Shown here in pieces: positions 43,648-53,008 of a stretch of DNA of 64,000 nt (the first letter of the stretch is position 1; each line of letters opens with the position of its first letter). Below the pieces are notes generated by a model. It saw only the letters and a program-made list of their open reading frames with translations. It had not been told where the DNA came from and ran no database searches. A program made the translations under genes and the position numbers. This DNA comes from CBDCWA01 sp965223255 (lineage in GTDB: Bacteria > Pseudomonadota > Alphaproteobacteria > Rhizobiales > Hyphomicrobiaceae), in NCBI GenBank assembly GCA_965223255.1, contig CBDCWA010000003.1, positions 558,001-622,000 of the forward strand, written 5' to 3'.

Positions 43648-43789
43648 GCAGCACGCCGCCGATCAATCGGGCGTCGGCGCCAGGAATGGGCTGGCAACTG
43701 CCCCGCGATGGCACAAATCCGAGACGCGAATGAGCGTCTCGAATTCTGTCATGTCCTAGGTATATGCTTGGCCTCTCGTGCTTGGGACC

Positions 43790-46060
43790 CTATTGATACG
43801 CGGTGCATTGCTCAATGGCTCTGCGCCAGCTTTTCAACGCCGCAAGCTCCCTCCTGAAGCAAGATAACGTCGTACCAGCGTTCTGCGATCCGCTGCACAA
43901 GTTTACGGCATTGCTGAGCGGCCATTTCTTGCTCGGTCCCCAGCTCAGCGCACCTGTCATAACCGCATGCAAACATTTAGCTGGTTCAGCGGATGTCTTA
44001 GCGGCTGAACATAAGCGTGCCGCCAGCCCACGCATTGCCTTCCTCGGCCTGTTAAATTTCTGCATGACACGGTTCCAGGCGCTGCGACCACAGGGTGTCT
44101 CGAACAAACTGTCTGGAGGGGGTTTGGCTTGCGCACCGAAAGGTTTGGACACCGCTGCAACAGATACCGGCTTACTCGCCGCCGAAGCCCTCTTACGTTC
44201 GGCCTTAACTTGTTTATCAAGCGCTTCAATCTTACGTGCCGCTGAAATAACCACAACCTTGAGATGGGACAAGGTCGCAAGGGCACTGTCATCGGACCGA
44301 ATCTGCGCATTGCGTGCTGATGCCCTTGCCAGAGCTCTTGCTTTAGTCCGCGGCACCAAGCGTTGCTCCAGCTTCAGACTAGCGCGTCGCACATCTCTGA
44401 GCTTTGTAAAAACCTTCGGTGCAACCGAGCTGGCAGATACCTTTCTGGCAACACCAATCGGCGTAAACTGGCGTGCAGCTCCATTTTCTGACAACAGTCT
44501 CTTGCGGGCAGCTTCAGAACTTTTCAATGCCGCCGCAATAGCAGCATTTTTTGCTTGCAGGGCCTTGACCCGCACCAGGACTTTTGCCGTTTCAATCTTT
44601 TGGTCGGCAATTGTCTTGCGCAGCGCTTGAACTTTAGCTTCCGCGCGTTGCCGCGCACTCGCATCACGCTGAAGCCGTTTCCGGCTTTCCCTTTCCAACC
44701 GAGTGTATCGCAGAACCTTTGGCTCAAGCTCTTTGATCTTCGCGCGCAGCCCCCTTATGCGTGCATTCGCATCCGCGAGTTCCGTGGTAAGCGCGGCAAC
44801 CTTTCCTTCCCTAGCCTTTGTCCGCGCTTTAAAGGCAGCGCCTTGTGCCTTTACCTGCTCCAACTCACGCTCAAGCTTCACGACAAACGATGATTTTTTC
44901 TCAGCACTCTCCTGCTGTGCCCGAAGTGCATTTGAAGACGTCGCCAATTTCGCCTTCAGCTGTTTGATCTTGGTCGCGAGCTTGGCGCTGGAAGCGCGCA
45001 AGGCCTTAACTGCCTTGCTTTGCCGTTCAAGTCGATGGTTGGCTTCGAGTGTGCCAGCACGCGCTGCTTTCAATTTCTTGCCCGAAAGCTGCAATTGGTT
45101 GTTTGCGTCACGTAACTCGGCGCGTACGCGCTCTGCATCCTCACGGGTTTTCTTCAATGCTGCTGTCCGCTCGGACAACAGACGCCGAGCATCGGCTAAG
45201 GCCTTGTTGCTGCTTGTTTGCCGCGCCTTCAAGGTTTGCAGCTTGTTACTAACGGTGGTCAATTCGGCGCCCAATCTGCTCCGAACCACCCGCACCTCTT
45301 CTACGCCCTCCTGGCGGGCCATACCGACAGCGGACTTAATCCGTTCTTCCACGCCATCATCACTGCGCTCTGTAAAAAAAGCACCAATCAAGCTTGCAAC
45401 ACCGATCACTAGCGCACACACCCCGGCGACCAAACTCATCCCTGCGATCTGAGGATTTGCCCGAACAGAGAGTGCCCCAAGCATCTGCCCAAATTTGCCG
45501 CCGACTTGAAGTTCAGGCAACGACAGTGGCGGTTGTGTCGTCTGTACCGAAGCGCTGACTGGCGACGACTCGTCAGCGGCCCCGCCTCTAACGATACCGC
45601 CAACACTGGCTGTGCGTGGCGCTGCGTGTATAACCGTTCCAAAAGACCACAGATAACCCTCCGGATCGCGGCACATATAGAACCTAGCGTTATCGTCCTC
45701 AACTTCATCATTGAGTGGCACCACGATCCTGGCACCAGCTTTTGAAGCTCTACCAAAATGAGTGTCAATATCATCGACATCGATATAGCAAAGGTGCGTT
45801 GTCACGCCGCCGACATCTTCCGGCTGGCCCATGAAATCATCCAGCAACGATCCGCTAGCTGGATAGATTAAAACCACCTGACTGCCGTAGCCTAGAACGA
45901 TGTGCTGTTGGTGCTGATCAGTGTCTGCAACAGTGCGTGCAACCTCAAAACCAAATGCCGCCTTAAGCCACTCGCTTGCTCGTTTCGGATCCTTATATCG
46001 CAGAATCGGCGTTATCATTCCCGCTGGCACTTTAGACTCACCCTCCAACTCCAAACGCAT
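43790..46060 (-). CDS. VOC domain fused to a membrane helix and long coiled coil
   Basis: A 756-residue protein (ATG 46060; ATG 46018 would start M-I-T-P-I-L-R-Y). Residues 15-130 form a glyoxalase/VOC-type domain (I-L-R-Y-K-D-P, G-F-E-V-A-R-T, R-D-P-E-G-Y-L-W-S-F-G). After a polar linker comes one membrane helix (about 205-230), then about 300 residues of continuous Ala/Lys/Arg/Glu coiled coil. The C-terminal region of about 110 residues has six cysteines, with L-C-S-G-S-Q-N-A-G-T-T-L-S-C-F. The VOC part would be cytoplasmic and the coil periplasmic. This fusion is unusual; I know of no assigned role. Confidence 0.75.
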   Translation of the reverse strand: MRLELEGESKVPAGMITPILRYKDPKRASEWLKAAFGFEVARTVADTDQHQQHIVLGYGSQVVLIYPASGSLLDDFMGQPEDVGGVTTHLCYIDVDDIDTHFGRASKAGARIVVPLNDEVEDDNARFYMCRDPEGYLWSFGTVIHAAPRTASVGGIVRGGAADESSPVSASVQTTQPPLSLPELQVGGKFGQMLGALSVRANPQIAGMSLVAGVCALVIGVASLIGAFFTERSDDGVEERIKSAVGMARQEGVEEVRVVRSRLGAELTTVSNKLQTLKARQTSSNKALADARRLLSERTAALKKTREDAERVRAELRDANNQLQLSGKKLKAARAGTLEANHRLERQSKAVKALRASSAKLATKIKQLKAKLATSSNALRAQQESAEKKSSFVVKLERELEQVKAQGAAFKARTKAREGKVAALTTELADANARIRGLRAKIKELEPKVLRYTRLERESRKRLQRDASARQRAEAKVQALRKTIADQKIETAKVLVRVKALQAKNAAIAAALKSSEAARKRLLSENGAARQFTPIGVARKVSASSVAPKVFTKLRDVRRASLKLEQRLVPRTKARALARASARNAQIRSDDSALATLSHLKVVVISAARKIEALDKQVKAERKRASAASKPVSVAAVSKPFGAQAKPPPDSLFETPCGRSAWNRVMQKFNRPRKAMRGLAARLCSAAKTSAEPAKCLHAVMTGALSWGPSKKWPLSNAVNLCSGSQNAGTTLSCFRRELAALKSWRRAIEQCTAYQ

Positions 46061-46290
46061 GTCACGTCTTGTCGACGCAAAACCGCAACACCAACACTCA
46101 ACCTCCAAACACAACAAGGAGTGGCCGCATGCACGCAAGTGCCCACGTCTGACGCGCGCGCAACATCAATTAGAGTTTTCCTGATGAATTAGGGCAAAAA
46201 CAAGAACTACGACTAATCCGGCACCGTTTTCGGAATGTACCCTCGAATTGTGCTACCAAGATGCAATCCGGCGAGTTATTAATTACTTGA

Positions 46291-47793
46291 TTATTTCGTG
46301 AAACCGTCGAGCCGAAAAAAAACAACGCGACGCGTCGAGACGGCACCTGTTTTGATAGACTCCTCATCAATTTTTCTGACGAACTTAAATCGAGATGTTA
46401 TTTCAGGCGCGTGTCGGCGCAGAGTAACAAACAACACCGGCTGCCGTTTTGAGCTCTGGAAGGCGCGCGTCAACTGAAAATGGTCTTTGGGCCGCGTTGA
46501 ACCACGCCAAGCGGTTATGACGGCCCTTGCCTCAGGTTGTCTGTTGCGCATGTAGTAGAGGAGTTCGCTAACAACCGCCCGCTCATCACTCATAATGCTC
46601 ATGATGGGATCACCTCGCTGCTCCGCGTCTTGGATGATTTTGGAGACGCGATCGGCAAGCTGGCTCCAGCCCAGTGTGCGGGCAAACGGCGACACCCCAT
46701 TCGGCAGCACCAATTGGCGGGCATATGTCGTTGCGCCAATCAGCAATCCCAAACTAACCAGATGAATTAGAAACGATGATTTAAGCCACTTCCAGTCGCT
46801 GTTTTGGACAAGGGCGCCAATCACCAGGACCGTTGCTGCGACATAGCTGACGGCAGCCCAATTCGCATGAGCGCGTGAAATAAAAGCCTGTAATGTGACA
46901 ATGATTATAATCGGCAGCGAAAAAGAGAGTAACAGTTTCTCATGTTTGCTCGGTTCACGTTTCAGAACCTGCAAAGCAATCAGCAACAAACCGGCAAACA
47001 AGATCGGACCGAAAACGCCAAACTGTGCTGCAAAGAATTCCAATGCCTTATTTGGATGAAATAAAACACCATGCCATTTCGCATTGTCAGCGGTATGAGA
47101 AAATGTTGCAAATCCGTTTTGTAGATTCCAATTGATGTTGGGTAAAATCATCGCAATGCCGATTGCCAATGCGACGTACAGCCGCCAATCCCGCGCCAGC
47201 CAGCGATCCTCCCGCGACCACGCGAACAGCACCGTCAATCCCACAACGAAATAGGCCATCGCATATTTGGCATTGAGCCCGAGCCCAATTCCAAGTCCCA
47301 GCACCACGACCGGCCACCAGCTTCGCCCGCCGCGCAATGCCACAAACCCAAACAGCGCCATTGCCCAAAACGTCAGCAATGGTGCATCGGTCGAAATGAT
47401 TCCGGACGACAAAGATACACCCGGCAGTGTCGCAAATCCCAGGCCTGCCCAAAATCCCGCAACCGCACCGTAGAGTTGCCGCGCCGTGGCGAAGATAAAC
47501 AGCGCCGTAAGTGTGTGGAAGATCGGGGAGGGGAGGCGGACACAAAACTCGCTGTCGCCACAAACCTCGCTCGCCGCCCGAATGGCCCAGGCGATCAGCG
47601 GTGGCTTTGAATAATAACCAAAATCAAGATCCTTGCTCCAAACCCAGTATTGCGCCTCATCAAAAAACAGATCCGTGCTATTGGTTGCCAACGCCATCAA
47701 CCGCACGCCGAGCAGCAGCGCCAACCCAATCACCAAGCGCCAGAACCAATCCTGCTCGCTCAATTCATGTGATAGGGGTGGCACCGTGATCAA
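46291..47793 (-). CDS. ArnT/PMT-type membrane glycosyltransferase
   Basis: A 500-residue polytopic protein with roughly 11 hydrophobic segments and a soluble C-terminal part. The N-terminal loop carries F-D-E-A-Q-Y-W-V-W-S, the acidic catalytic motif of GT39/GT83 enzymes, followed by Y-Y-S-K-P-P-L-I-A-W. These enzymes move a sugar from a polyprenyl-phosphate carrier to a lipid or protein on the outer face of the inner membrane. The divergent GT2 gene nearby could make the carrier-linked sugar. Confidence 0.88.
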   Translation of the reverse strand: MITVPPLSHELSEQDWFWRLVIGLALLLGVRLMALATNSTDLFFDEAQYWVWSKDLDFGYYSKPPLIAWAIRAASEVCGDSEFCVRLPSPIFHTLTALFIFATARQLYGAVAGFWAGLGFATLPGVSLSSGIISTDAPLLTFWAMALFGFVALRGGRSWWPVVVLGLGIGLGLNAKYAMAYFVVGLTVLFAWSREDRWLARDWRLYVALAIGIAMILPNINWNLQNGFATFSHTADNAKWHGVLFHPNKALEFFAAQFGVFGPILFAGLLLIALQVLKREPSKHEKLLLSFSLPIIIIVTLQAFISRAHANWAAVSYVAATVLVIGALVQNSDWKWLKSSFLIHLVSLGLLIGATTYARQLVLPNGVSPFARTLGWSQLADRVSKIIQDAEQRGDPIMSIMSDERAVVSELLYYMRNRQPEARAVITAWRGSTRPKDHFQLTRAFQSSKRQPVLFVTLRRHAPEITSRFKFVRKIDEESIKTGAVSTRRVVFFRLDGFTK

Positions 47794-48214
47794 TTGTCCA
47801 ATCCTTCAGAACTATCTTGGCCGGTTCGCGCAATCGTGGGCCAAGGCCCGGATACGACCCGATTTGCATGCAGACCAGACCCATGAGTTACAGTGTTGTC
47901 TGAGATGCACAAAGCCTGCTAGTGTCCTGGCTCACGCGTTCGTTCACCATTTGCTCTACCCTCGCAAAGGAACTCATGAACCACTAAGGACACGAGGTAT
48001 ATAGATTTGCTAGTGTGAGCCAGAACAAGAGATTCGCCACCAACCGTACCGGCACCTGATGCAGATTTCTCGTTCATCGCGCGAGCGCAAGCTCTCCTAT
48101 GCTGGCCCAGGCCGAAATTAGGCGTCAAGTCTGCCGACCCCGGCCCCAGCCAAACCGACATGCCTGTCCAGCGGTAACGACCACATGAACATCGACCCAG
48201 ATCAGGGGCCCACA
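47794..48214. other. 421-bp divergent gap between two glycosyltransferase genes
   Basis: It contains the 105-bp inverted-repeat element described separately. I see no convincing gene; a 98-codon minus-strand frame here covers the repeat and has no protein-like features. Confidence 0.5.
47923..48027. repeat. 105-bp MITE-like element with 13-bp terminal inverted repeats
   Basis: Left end TGTCCTGGCTCAC (47923-47935) and right end GTGAGCCAGAACA (48015-48027) are inverted copies with one mismatch. Both ends are also preceded by a directly repeated GCTAGTGT-type sequence, which complicates the boundary. The interior holds A-A-C-C-A-C-T-A-A-G-G-A-C-A-C-G-A-style sequence that resembles dispersed non-coding repeats in other bacteria. 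Other copies are not visible in this window. Confidence 0.45.
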
Positions 48215-48964
48215 ATGCGGATAACGGTGGTCATCCCGGCCCTAAATGAAGCTGGAAATATCGGCCGACTCATAGAGGAAACCTATAGCGCCGTTCCGCC
48301 TGGGCTCCTGGCTGAGGTCATCGTCGTCGATGATGGCAGCGACGACGCGACCGGCCAAGAAGTCCAAGCGCTGCAAGCCAGCCCGGACTACGCCGGCCTG
48401 CGTTATCTCAAGCACGCTCAAAGATGCGGCCAAAGCGCGGCCCTTCGGAGCGGCATTATGGCCGCCACCGCCGAGATCATCGCCACCATGGACGGCGATG
48501 GCCAAAACGATCCCAGGGATATTCCAGCCCTCCTAGCCGTATTGGCACCCGCAGGTGGACAAGGCCCGGCTTTGGTCGGTGGCGTCAGGACCAATCGCCA
48601 GGCTGAGGGCTCCAAACGACTGGCTTCCAAGGCGGCAAACTGGATCCGCGACACATTGCTCCGCGACAACTGCCCCGATACCGGTTGTGGCATCAAGGTC
48701 TACTGGCGGGAGGCTTTTTTGCGTCTCCCTTTTTTCTCCAGTATGCATAGGTATCTGCCGGCCCTGTTTATCAGCTATGGCCATCAAGTCGCGTATCATC
48801 CCGTCAACGACCGCCAACGCATCGCTGGACATTCGAAATACAACAATTTGGGCCGCGCGTTGGTGGGTATATATGACCTCTTCGGCGTGCGCTGGTTGCG
48901 CCGGCGCACGGTGATACCAAAAACCACCGAACCCGGACGTCAGGACTTCGAACCTGAAGCGTAA
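48215..48964 (+). CDS. family 2 glycosyltransferase, polyprenyl-phosphate sugar synthase-like
   Basis: A 249-residue GT2 enzyme starting M-R-I-T-V-V-I-P-A-L-N-E-A-G-N at 48215, with AGGGG upstream; an ATG ten codons earlier adds an unrelated leader. The donor-site motifs V-D-D-G-S-D-D and M-D-G-D-G-Q-N-D are intact. It resembles dolichol-phosphate mannose synthases, without C-terminal membrane helices. The pairing with the ArnT/PMT-type enzyme across the gap and the VTT protein downstream suggests a lipid-linked sugar pathway. Confidence 0.88.
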   Translation: MRITVVIPALNEAGNIGRLIEETYSAVPPGLLAEVIVVDDGSDDATGQEVQALQASPDYAGLRYLKHAQRCGQSAALRSGIMAATAEIIATMDGDGQNDPRDIPALLAVLAPAGGQGPALVGGVRTNRQAEGSKRLASKAANWIRDTLLRDNCPDTGCGIKVYWREAFLRLPFFSSMHRYLPALFISYGHQVAYHPVNDRQRIAGHSKYNNLGRALVGIYDLFGVRWLRRRTVIPKTTEPGRQDFEPEA

Positions 48965-49041
48965 TGGGCTAATATCGAAGCTTCCGACCGGCCGGTCCAT
49001 CGACCAACCCAGGCACTGGATCCGCTACAGCAGGCCAATCG

Positions 49042-49809
49042 GTGCGCGCCAAACAAGGGCTGATGAAATCATTGCACGAAAACTCGGGACGCTTGGCACG
49101 CCTTAGCGCCATCCTAAAAGGCAAGGACACGGCCACTTTGCGCACCATCGCCGGCCTGTTATTGGCCATCATCGCGCTCTCGGCCGTCTTTTGGATCAGC
49201 GCCAATCTGATCGGCCTTGATGAGAATGGCATTCTTGCCACCACATTTCGCGCCTTCGTGGACAGCCCGTTCGCCCTTCCGGTTGCCATTTTGTCCTTCA
49301 CGCTTGCCTCGTTCATCGGCGCCCCACAATTCCTCCTGATCGCCGTCGCGGTTGCCGCCTTCGGCCCGCTGACCGGTTTTCTCTATTCGATCCTTTCGAC
49401 GTTGGTCAGCGCCTCGGTCAATTTCCTGCTGGCACGTTATTTTGGCATTGATTGGTTACGCCGGCGCGGCTGGCGCGGGCTGGCCCGGATTTCCGGGATG
49501 GTTGGGCGCAATGGTTTCATGGCAGCCCTGCTGGTCCGCATCATACCGTCCGCCCCATTCATTGTGGTCAACATGGGGCTTGGCTTGTCGGACATGACCT
49601 ATCGCGCCTTCATTGCCGGCACTGCGATTGGCATTCTGCCTAAGACGGCCGTCATCGCGCTCCTCGGCAAAGTCATTGAACGCGCCCAGGCCGGCAACAT
49701 TGAAGCCATACAATATTTGGTCCTCGCGGCCCTCGCCTGGCTGGCTCTTGCCTTCGCGACCAAGTCTATTGCGCGTCGCCGTGGCCCCAATCGCCAGAGC
49801 GAACCTTGA
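49042..49809 (+). CDS. TVP38/VTT-domain membrane protein (DedA superfamily)
   Basis: A 255-residue protein with about six hydrophobic segments. VTT hallmarks are F-I-G-A-P-Q-F-L-L-I, F-G-P-L-T-G-F-L-Y-S and R-I-I-P-S-A-P-F-I-V-V-N. Relatives in the DedA superfamily move or flip lipid carriers such as undecaprenyl phosphate. It follows the GT2 gene by 77 bp and may recycle the carrier that enzyme uses. GTG at 49042 is the longest start; ATG at 49063 is an alternative. Confidence 0.85.
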   Translation: MRAKQGLMKSLHENSGRLARLSAILKGKDTATLRTIAGLLLAIIALSAVFWISANLIGLDENGILATTFRAFVDSPFALPVAILSFTLASFIGAPQFLLIAVAVAAFGPLTGFLYSILSTLVSASVNFLLARYFGIDWLRRRGWRGLARISGMVGRNGFMAALLVRIIPSAPFIVVNMGLGLSDMTYRAFIAGTAIGILPKTAVIALLGKVIERAQAGNIEAIQYLVLAALAWLALAFATKSIARRRGPNRQSEP

Positions 49810-50102
49810 CCCCGCGTCTGATGAATGGGAACCGCGGCAAAGCCGCACCGTTATTCGGCCGTCAGGGCTTCACATTCCGGCCGATTATGCTATAAGCTGC
49901 CCACTTTCGGTCGCCATGGCCGAAACAGGATCCAGGCGCAGCGCAAGCGGCGCATTGCTCGTGCCAATCGTGCAATTGAGAAGGGTAGGAGCAAGGATTT
50001 TTTTCAGGACACACCATGACGATGCACGGGTGCAGCACTGAGCGCTTGTACGTGTGTCGGTATGGCGACGGACCATAGGCGGTGTGTCAACTCGTTTGGT
50101 GA

Positions 50103-50179
<77 letters not shown>

Positions 50180-50600
50180 CTTTTTCCATTTTTATCAAAT
50201 AATTAGAACAAGGCTATGAAAACGGATAAATCTGATTTTTATGCTCGGGGTCCCACTCGGGTCCCAATTGGCGCAACAGTACCCTATTGGCACATTGGTA
50301 TTTGACGTTTGCTGCCTGCACCCTGCTGTTCTCTGCGGTGTGCACCCCAAAACCTCTACTGCACAGTTGCACCACCGGCCTAGCCCGTGCTGGCAGACAT
50401 GGGCCGCCAATCAAGGACGATAGTTTCTTACCCTATTGAAATTGCAGTCGCTGACCCCCATACACATCCGAAGGCCACACAGCCGCGTTTGTAACCCCGC
50501 ACATTGGTTTATCAAAACGTTTAGCGCACCCTATGAGTCATCATCGGACCAGGGCGCTAATGCGTACGACTTGTAATTTGACCGCAAGAGGCAGGTTGAA
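50180..50600. other. 421-bp gap at the tRNA-fMet/accessory junction
   Basis: No convincing gene on either strand, only short frames. I searched for an integrase remnant and for a second copy of the tRNA 3' end and found neither. GAGGCAGG just before 50601 is the ribosome site of the next gene. Confidence 0.5.
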
Positions 50601-51809
50601 ATGACTACGGATGGCACTTTAAACCTTCCGAATAATCAGCCCGATGAAAAGGCACAAGCGCCGGGTGTGCCCTCGAACAACCCTGGTGATCCCATTCGTC
50701 TAGAGAGCGTCGCCATTAATGGCGTCATGGCTGAAGCCGCGCGCCCCGGCGAAATAGCTAAGGTCTGGACCCGGCTCGCGCTGACCTCCGATGATCCTAT
50801 TTTTCACCGTATTGCCGAAAGCATCTCCGGCACCATCCGGCATCACACCAACGCTGCCGGAGTTTCGTTCGATATTGAGCGTGTGAAGACGCTTCTCTTT
50901 GTTATCAAGCCCGACCACACAGCAACGCTGTGGGCGGACACCGCCGCAATGTCACTGAGGATTCTCACCAAACGTTCAATTGCGGCCGGCACCGTTGTCT
51001 TCGACCACGACATCATCGATGTCAATGCGATTGCATTTCCTTTTGTCGACATAGGCGTGGCGGACAAAGTGATTTGTCTGCTCCGTCAGGATTGGAGATT
51101 CGCACTCTATTTCAACTTCAATCCCGATGAGAAATTCGATCAGGATGAGTTCCAGTGTACCCTTGGTAGTCTCTATCGCAGCCTCAAGTACCGCCATATC
51201 TATGACGCGATCTCGAACAGGGACGTGTTCGACAAGCTCGTTGCTGCCGGCTGGTTTCCCTTTGCAGAGATAATCACGAGTGAGTTCCGAGAACTCGTTA
51301 AGCACTGTGAGGCAGGATTCGAACTTAATGATGTCGAAGAAAAGATTGTCGCGGCTTTTGATGAAGAGCGGCTGGACGGAATGCTGCAAAGATGGCTTGC
51401 AAAGCCCCACTTCGCGTCCCGAGAAATCGTGCTGCGATCAGCTCTAGAAAGTTTCAAATTCGAGAACCCCGTGGCGGTGATAAAGACGGTACTGACGGAG
51501 ATACAAGGTGTCCTGAATGCTGCGCACCGGGCGACGCACGGCACTGGCGCCAAGATTGACGCCTTATTTGCGTTCGCAGCTGAGAGTGCCCAGCGCAAGG
51601 CGGGTAGTCCTCATACGCTCCTGTTGCCAGAAGCCTTTGCTTCGTATCTAACCGAGCGAACTTTTGCGGATTTCGACCCTATGGTAGGCAATGGGACTGC
51701 CGGCTCTCGTCACGCGGTGGCGCACGGGGAAGCTGCTGCGGATACCTACACTCAGGTCGCGGCACTACAAGCGTTGTTGACGCTCGATCAGTTGGCGTTT
51801 TCTATTTAG
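50601..51809 (+). CDS. hypothetical protein with HEPN-like RX4H motif
   Basis: A 402-residue soluble protein. The C-terminal helical part has R-H-A-V-A-H-G at residues 370-376, an R-x4-H pattern as in HEPN RNases and often seen in abortive-infection or stress proteins, preceded by G-N-G-T-A-G-S. The N-terminal 60 residues are polar and probably disordered; the middle has no fold I know. No partner antitoxin gene is directly adjacent. It sits in the accessory block behind tRNA-fMet. Family call by motif only. Confidence 0.7.
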   Translation: MTTDGTLNLPNNQPDEKAQAPGVPSNNPGDPIRLESVAINGVMAEAARPGEIAKVWTRLALTSDDPIFHRIAESISGTIRHHTNAAGVSFDIERVKTLLFVIKPDHTATLWADTAAMSLRILTKRSIAAGTVVFDHDIIDVNAIAFPFVDIGVADKVICLLRQDWRFALYFNFNPDEKFDQDEFQCTLGSLYRSLKYRHIYDAISNRDVFDKLVAAGWFPFAEIITSEFRELVKHCEAGFELNDVEEKIVAAFDEERLDGMLQRWLAKPHFASREIVLRSALESFKFENPVAVIKTVLTEIQGVLNAAHRATHGTGAKIDALFAFAAESAQRKAGSPHTLLLPEAFASYLTERTFADFDPMVGNGTAGSRHAVAHGEAAADTYTQVAALQALLTLDQLAFSI

Positions 51810-51969
51810 TGGTTGGTTGGCCTCCATCGGAATTGGTAATGGCATTAACGAATGCTCACGATACCTCGATCAACGGACAATTCTGGGCAGGGGCCGCAAA
51901 GCCCGCCTCCCTAATGCGCACGCTAGACTATGATTTTCATTTCGGCCATTTGATACCGTCAGCTTTGTC

Positions 51970-52923
51970 ATGCCTCTCGATCACTACGTCTCCCAGGTTC
52001 ACTTGAGGAATTTCCACTCTCCCAAACTCGGCGAGATGCTCTGTTCTATTCGAAAGTCGGACATGAAGGCCTTCAATTGCCGGACAAGTGATGTCTGCCG
52101 CATCGAAGAGGGAAGTACGAATGACTATCTGACAGAGCCGCGTGCCATTGAGGAGTTCCTGACAACCATTGAGCCCAAGTACAATGGGGCCTTGGACGCA
52201 CTTCGTGCCGATAAGGTCGATGCTGATACCGTCTACGTCATCGCCGGTTTCGTCGCGTACGTCTTGACGTGCTCTCCAGCAGCCATGAGGCTTAATTCAG
52301 GGCCATTGCGCGGGGCTCTCGAGGTGACCGCGGCGATGCTTGACCGTCGTGGCGATTTACCAAAGGCGCCTCCGGAACTCGGGGGTAAGACATTGTCCGA
52401 ACTACTGGCCGACGGGACCGTTGTCCTCGATATTGACGGCAAGTACCCGCAGGCCATCGGCATTAGCAATGTGATGCGGCACGTCAACAATCTCGGAAAT
52501 CACCACTGGGACATCCTGATCAACGAAGAAACTTCAAGCCCTTTCTTCACTAGCGACTATCCGGTTGCTATCGAGGAATCGGCCGATATTCATATCCTCA
52601 ATCGAATCGTACCGCTGGCCCCGGATATCGCCATCCGCATCCGCCCGGTTTTCAATCGCAAACGCAGCGATGATTTCACTTTCCCGGGCTTCGGCAGTAA
52701 GAGACGGAAGGTCGGGCATCAAGAAATCCGCACCATCAACAGCTTGATCGTCAGGAGTGCTGAATCACTGGTCTTCTATCGTGACGATCACGATTGGGTG
52801 GCGCGCTTCATCAATCGGCACAAAAACTATCGGATCGAATCCGCCGTGAAACGGATACCAACCGAGAAGCAAGAAATCGCCTGGACGCGCCTCGAATTGC
52901 GGGAGCAGAAGCCTGCGACTTAG
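51970..52923 (+). CDS. DUF4238 protein
   Basis: A 317-residue protein opening with D-H-Y-V-S-Q-V-H-L-R-N-F, the signature of DUF4238, whose members are scattered across bacterial genomes, often in accessory regions. A second conserved part is S-S-P-F-F-T-S-D-Y-P-V-A, followed by a beta-rich R-I-V-P-L-A-P-D segment. No function is assigned to the family. It lies 160 bp after the HEPN-like gene on the same strand. Confidence 0.85.
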   Translation: MPLDHYVSQVHLRNFHSPKLGEMLCSIRKSDMKAFNCRTSDVCRIEEGSTNDYLTEPRAIEEFLTTIEPKYNGALDALRADKVDADTVYVIAGFVAYVLTCSPAAMRLNSGPLRGALEVTAAMLDRRGDLPKAPPELGGKTLSELLADGTVVLDIDGKYPQAIGISNVMRHVNNLGNHHWDILINEETSSPFFTSDYPVAIEESADIHILNRIVPLAPDIAIRIRPVFNRKRSDDFTFPGFGSKRRKVGHQEIRTINSLIVRSAESLVFYRDDHDWVARFINRHKNYRIESAVKRIPTEKQEIAWTRLELREQKPAT

Positions 52924-53008
52924 GATCAGGATACGGACTCAACAAAGCCGGCGGATGGCAAAAAACTGCTAGAAAATGCATTCATGTTGGCGCCCGTGCG
53001 ATCGTGTA

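Noticed and set aside
47919..48215. 98-codon minus-strand frame upstream of the GT2 gene
   Set aside because: It overlaps the inverted-repeat element and has no protein-like features or ribosome site.
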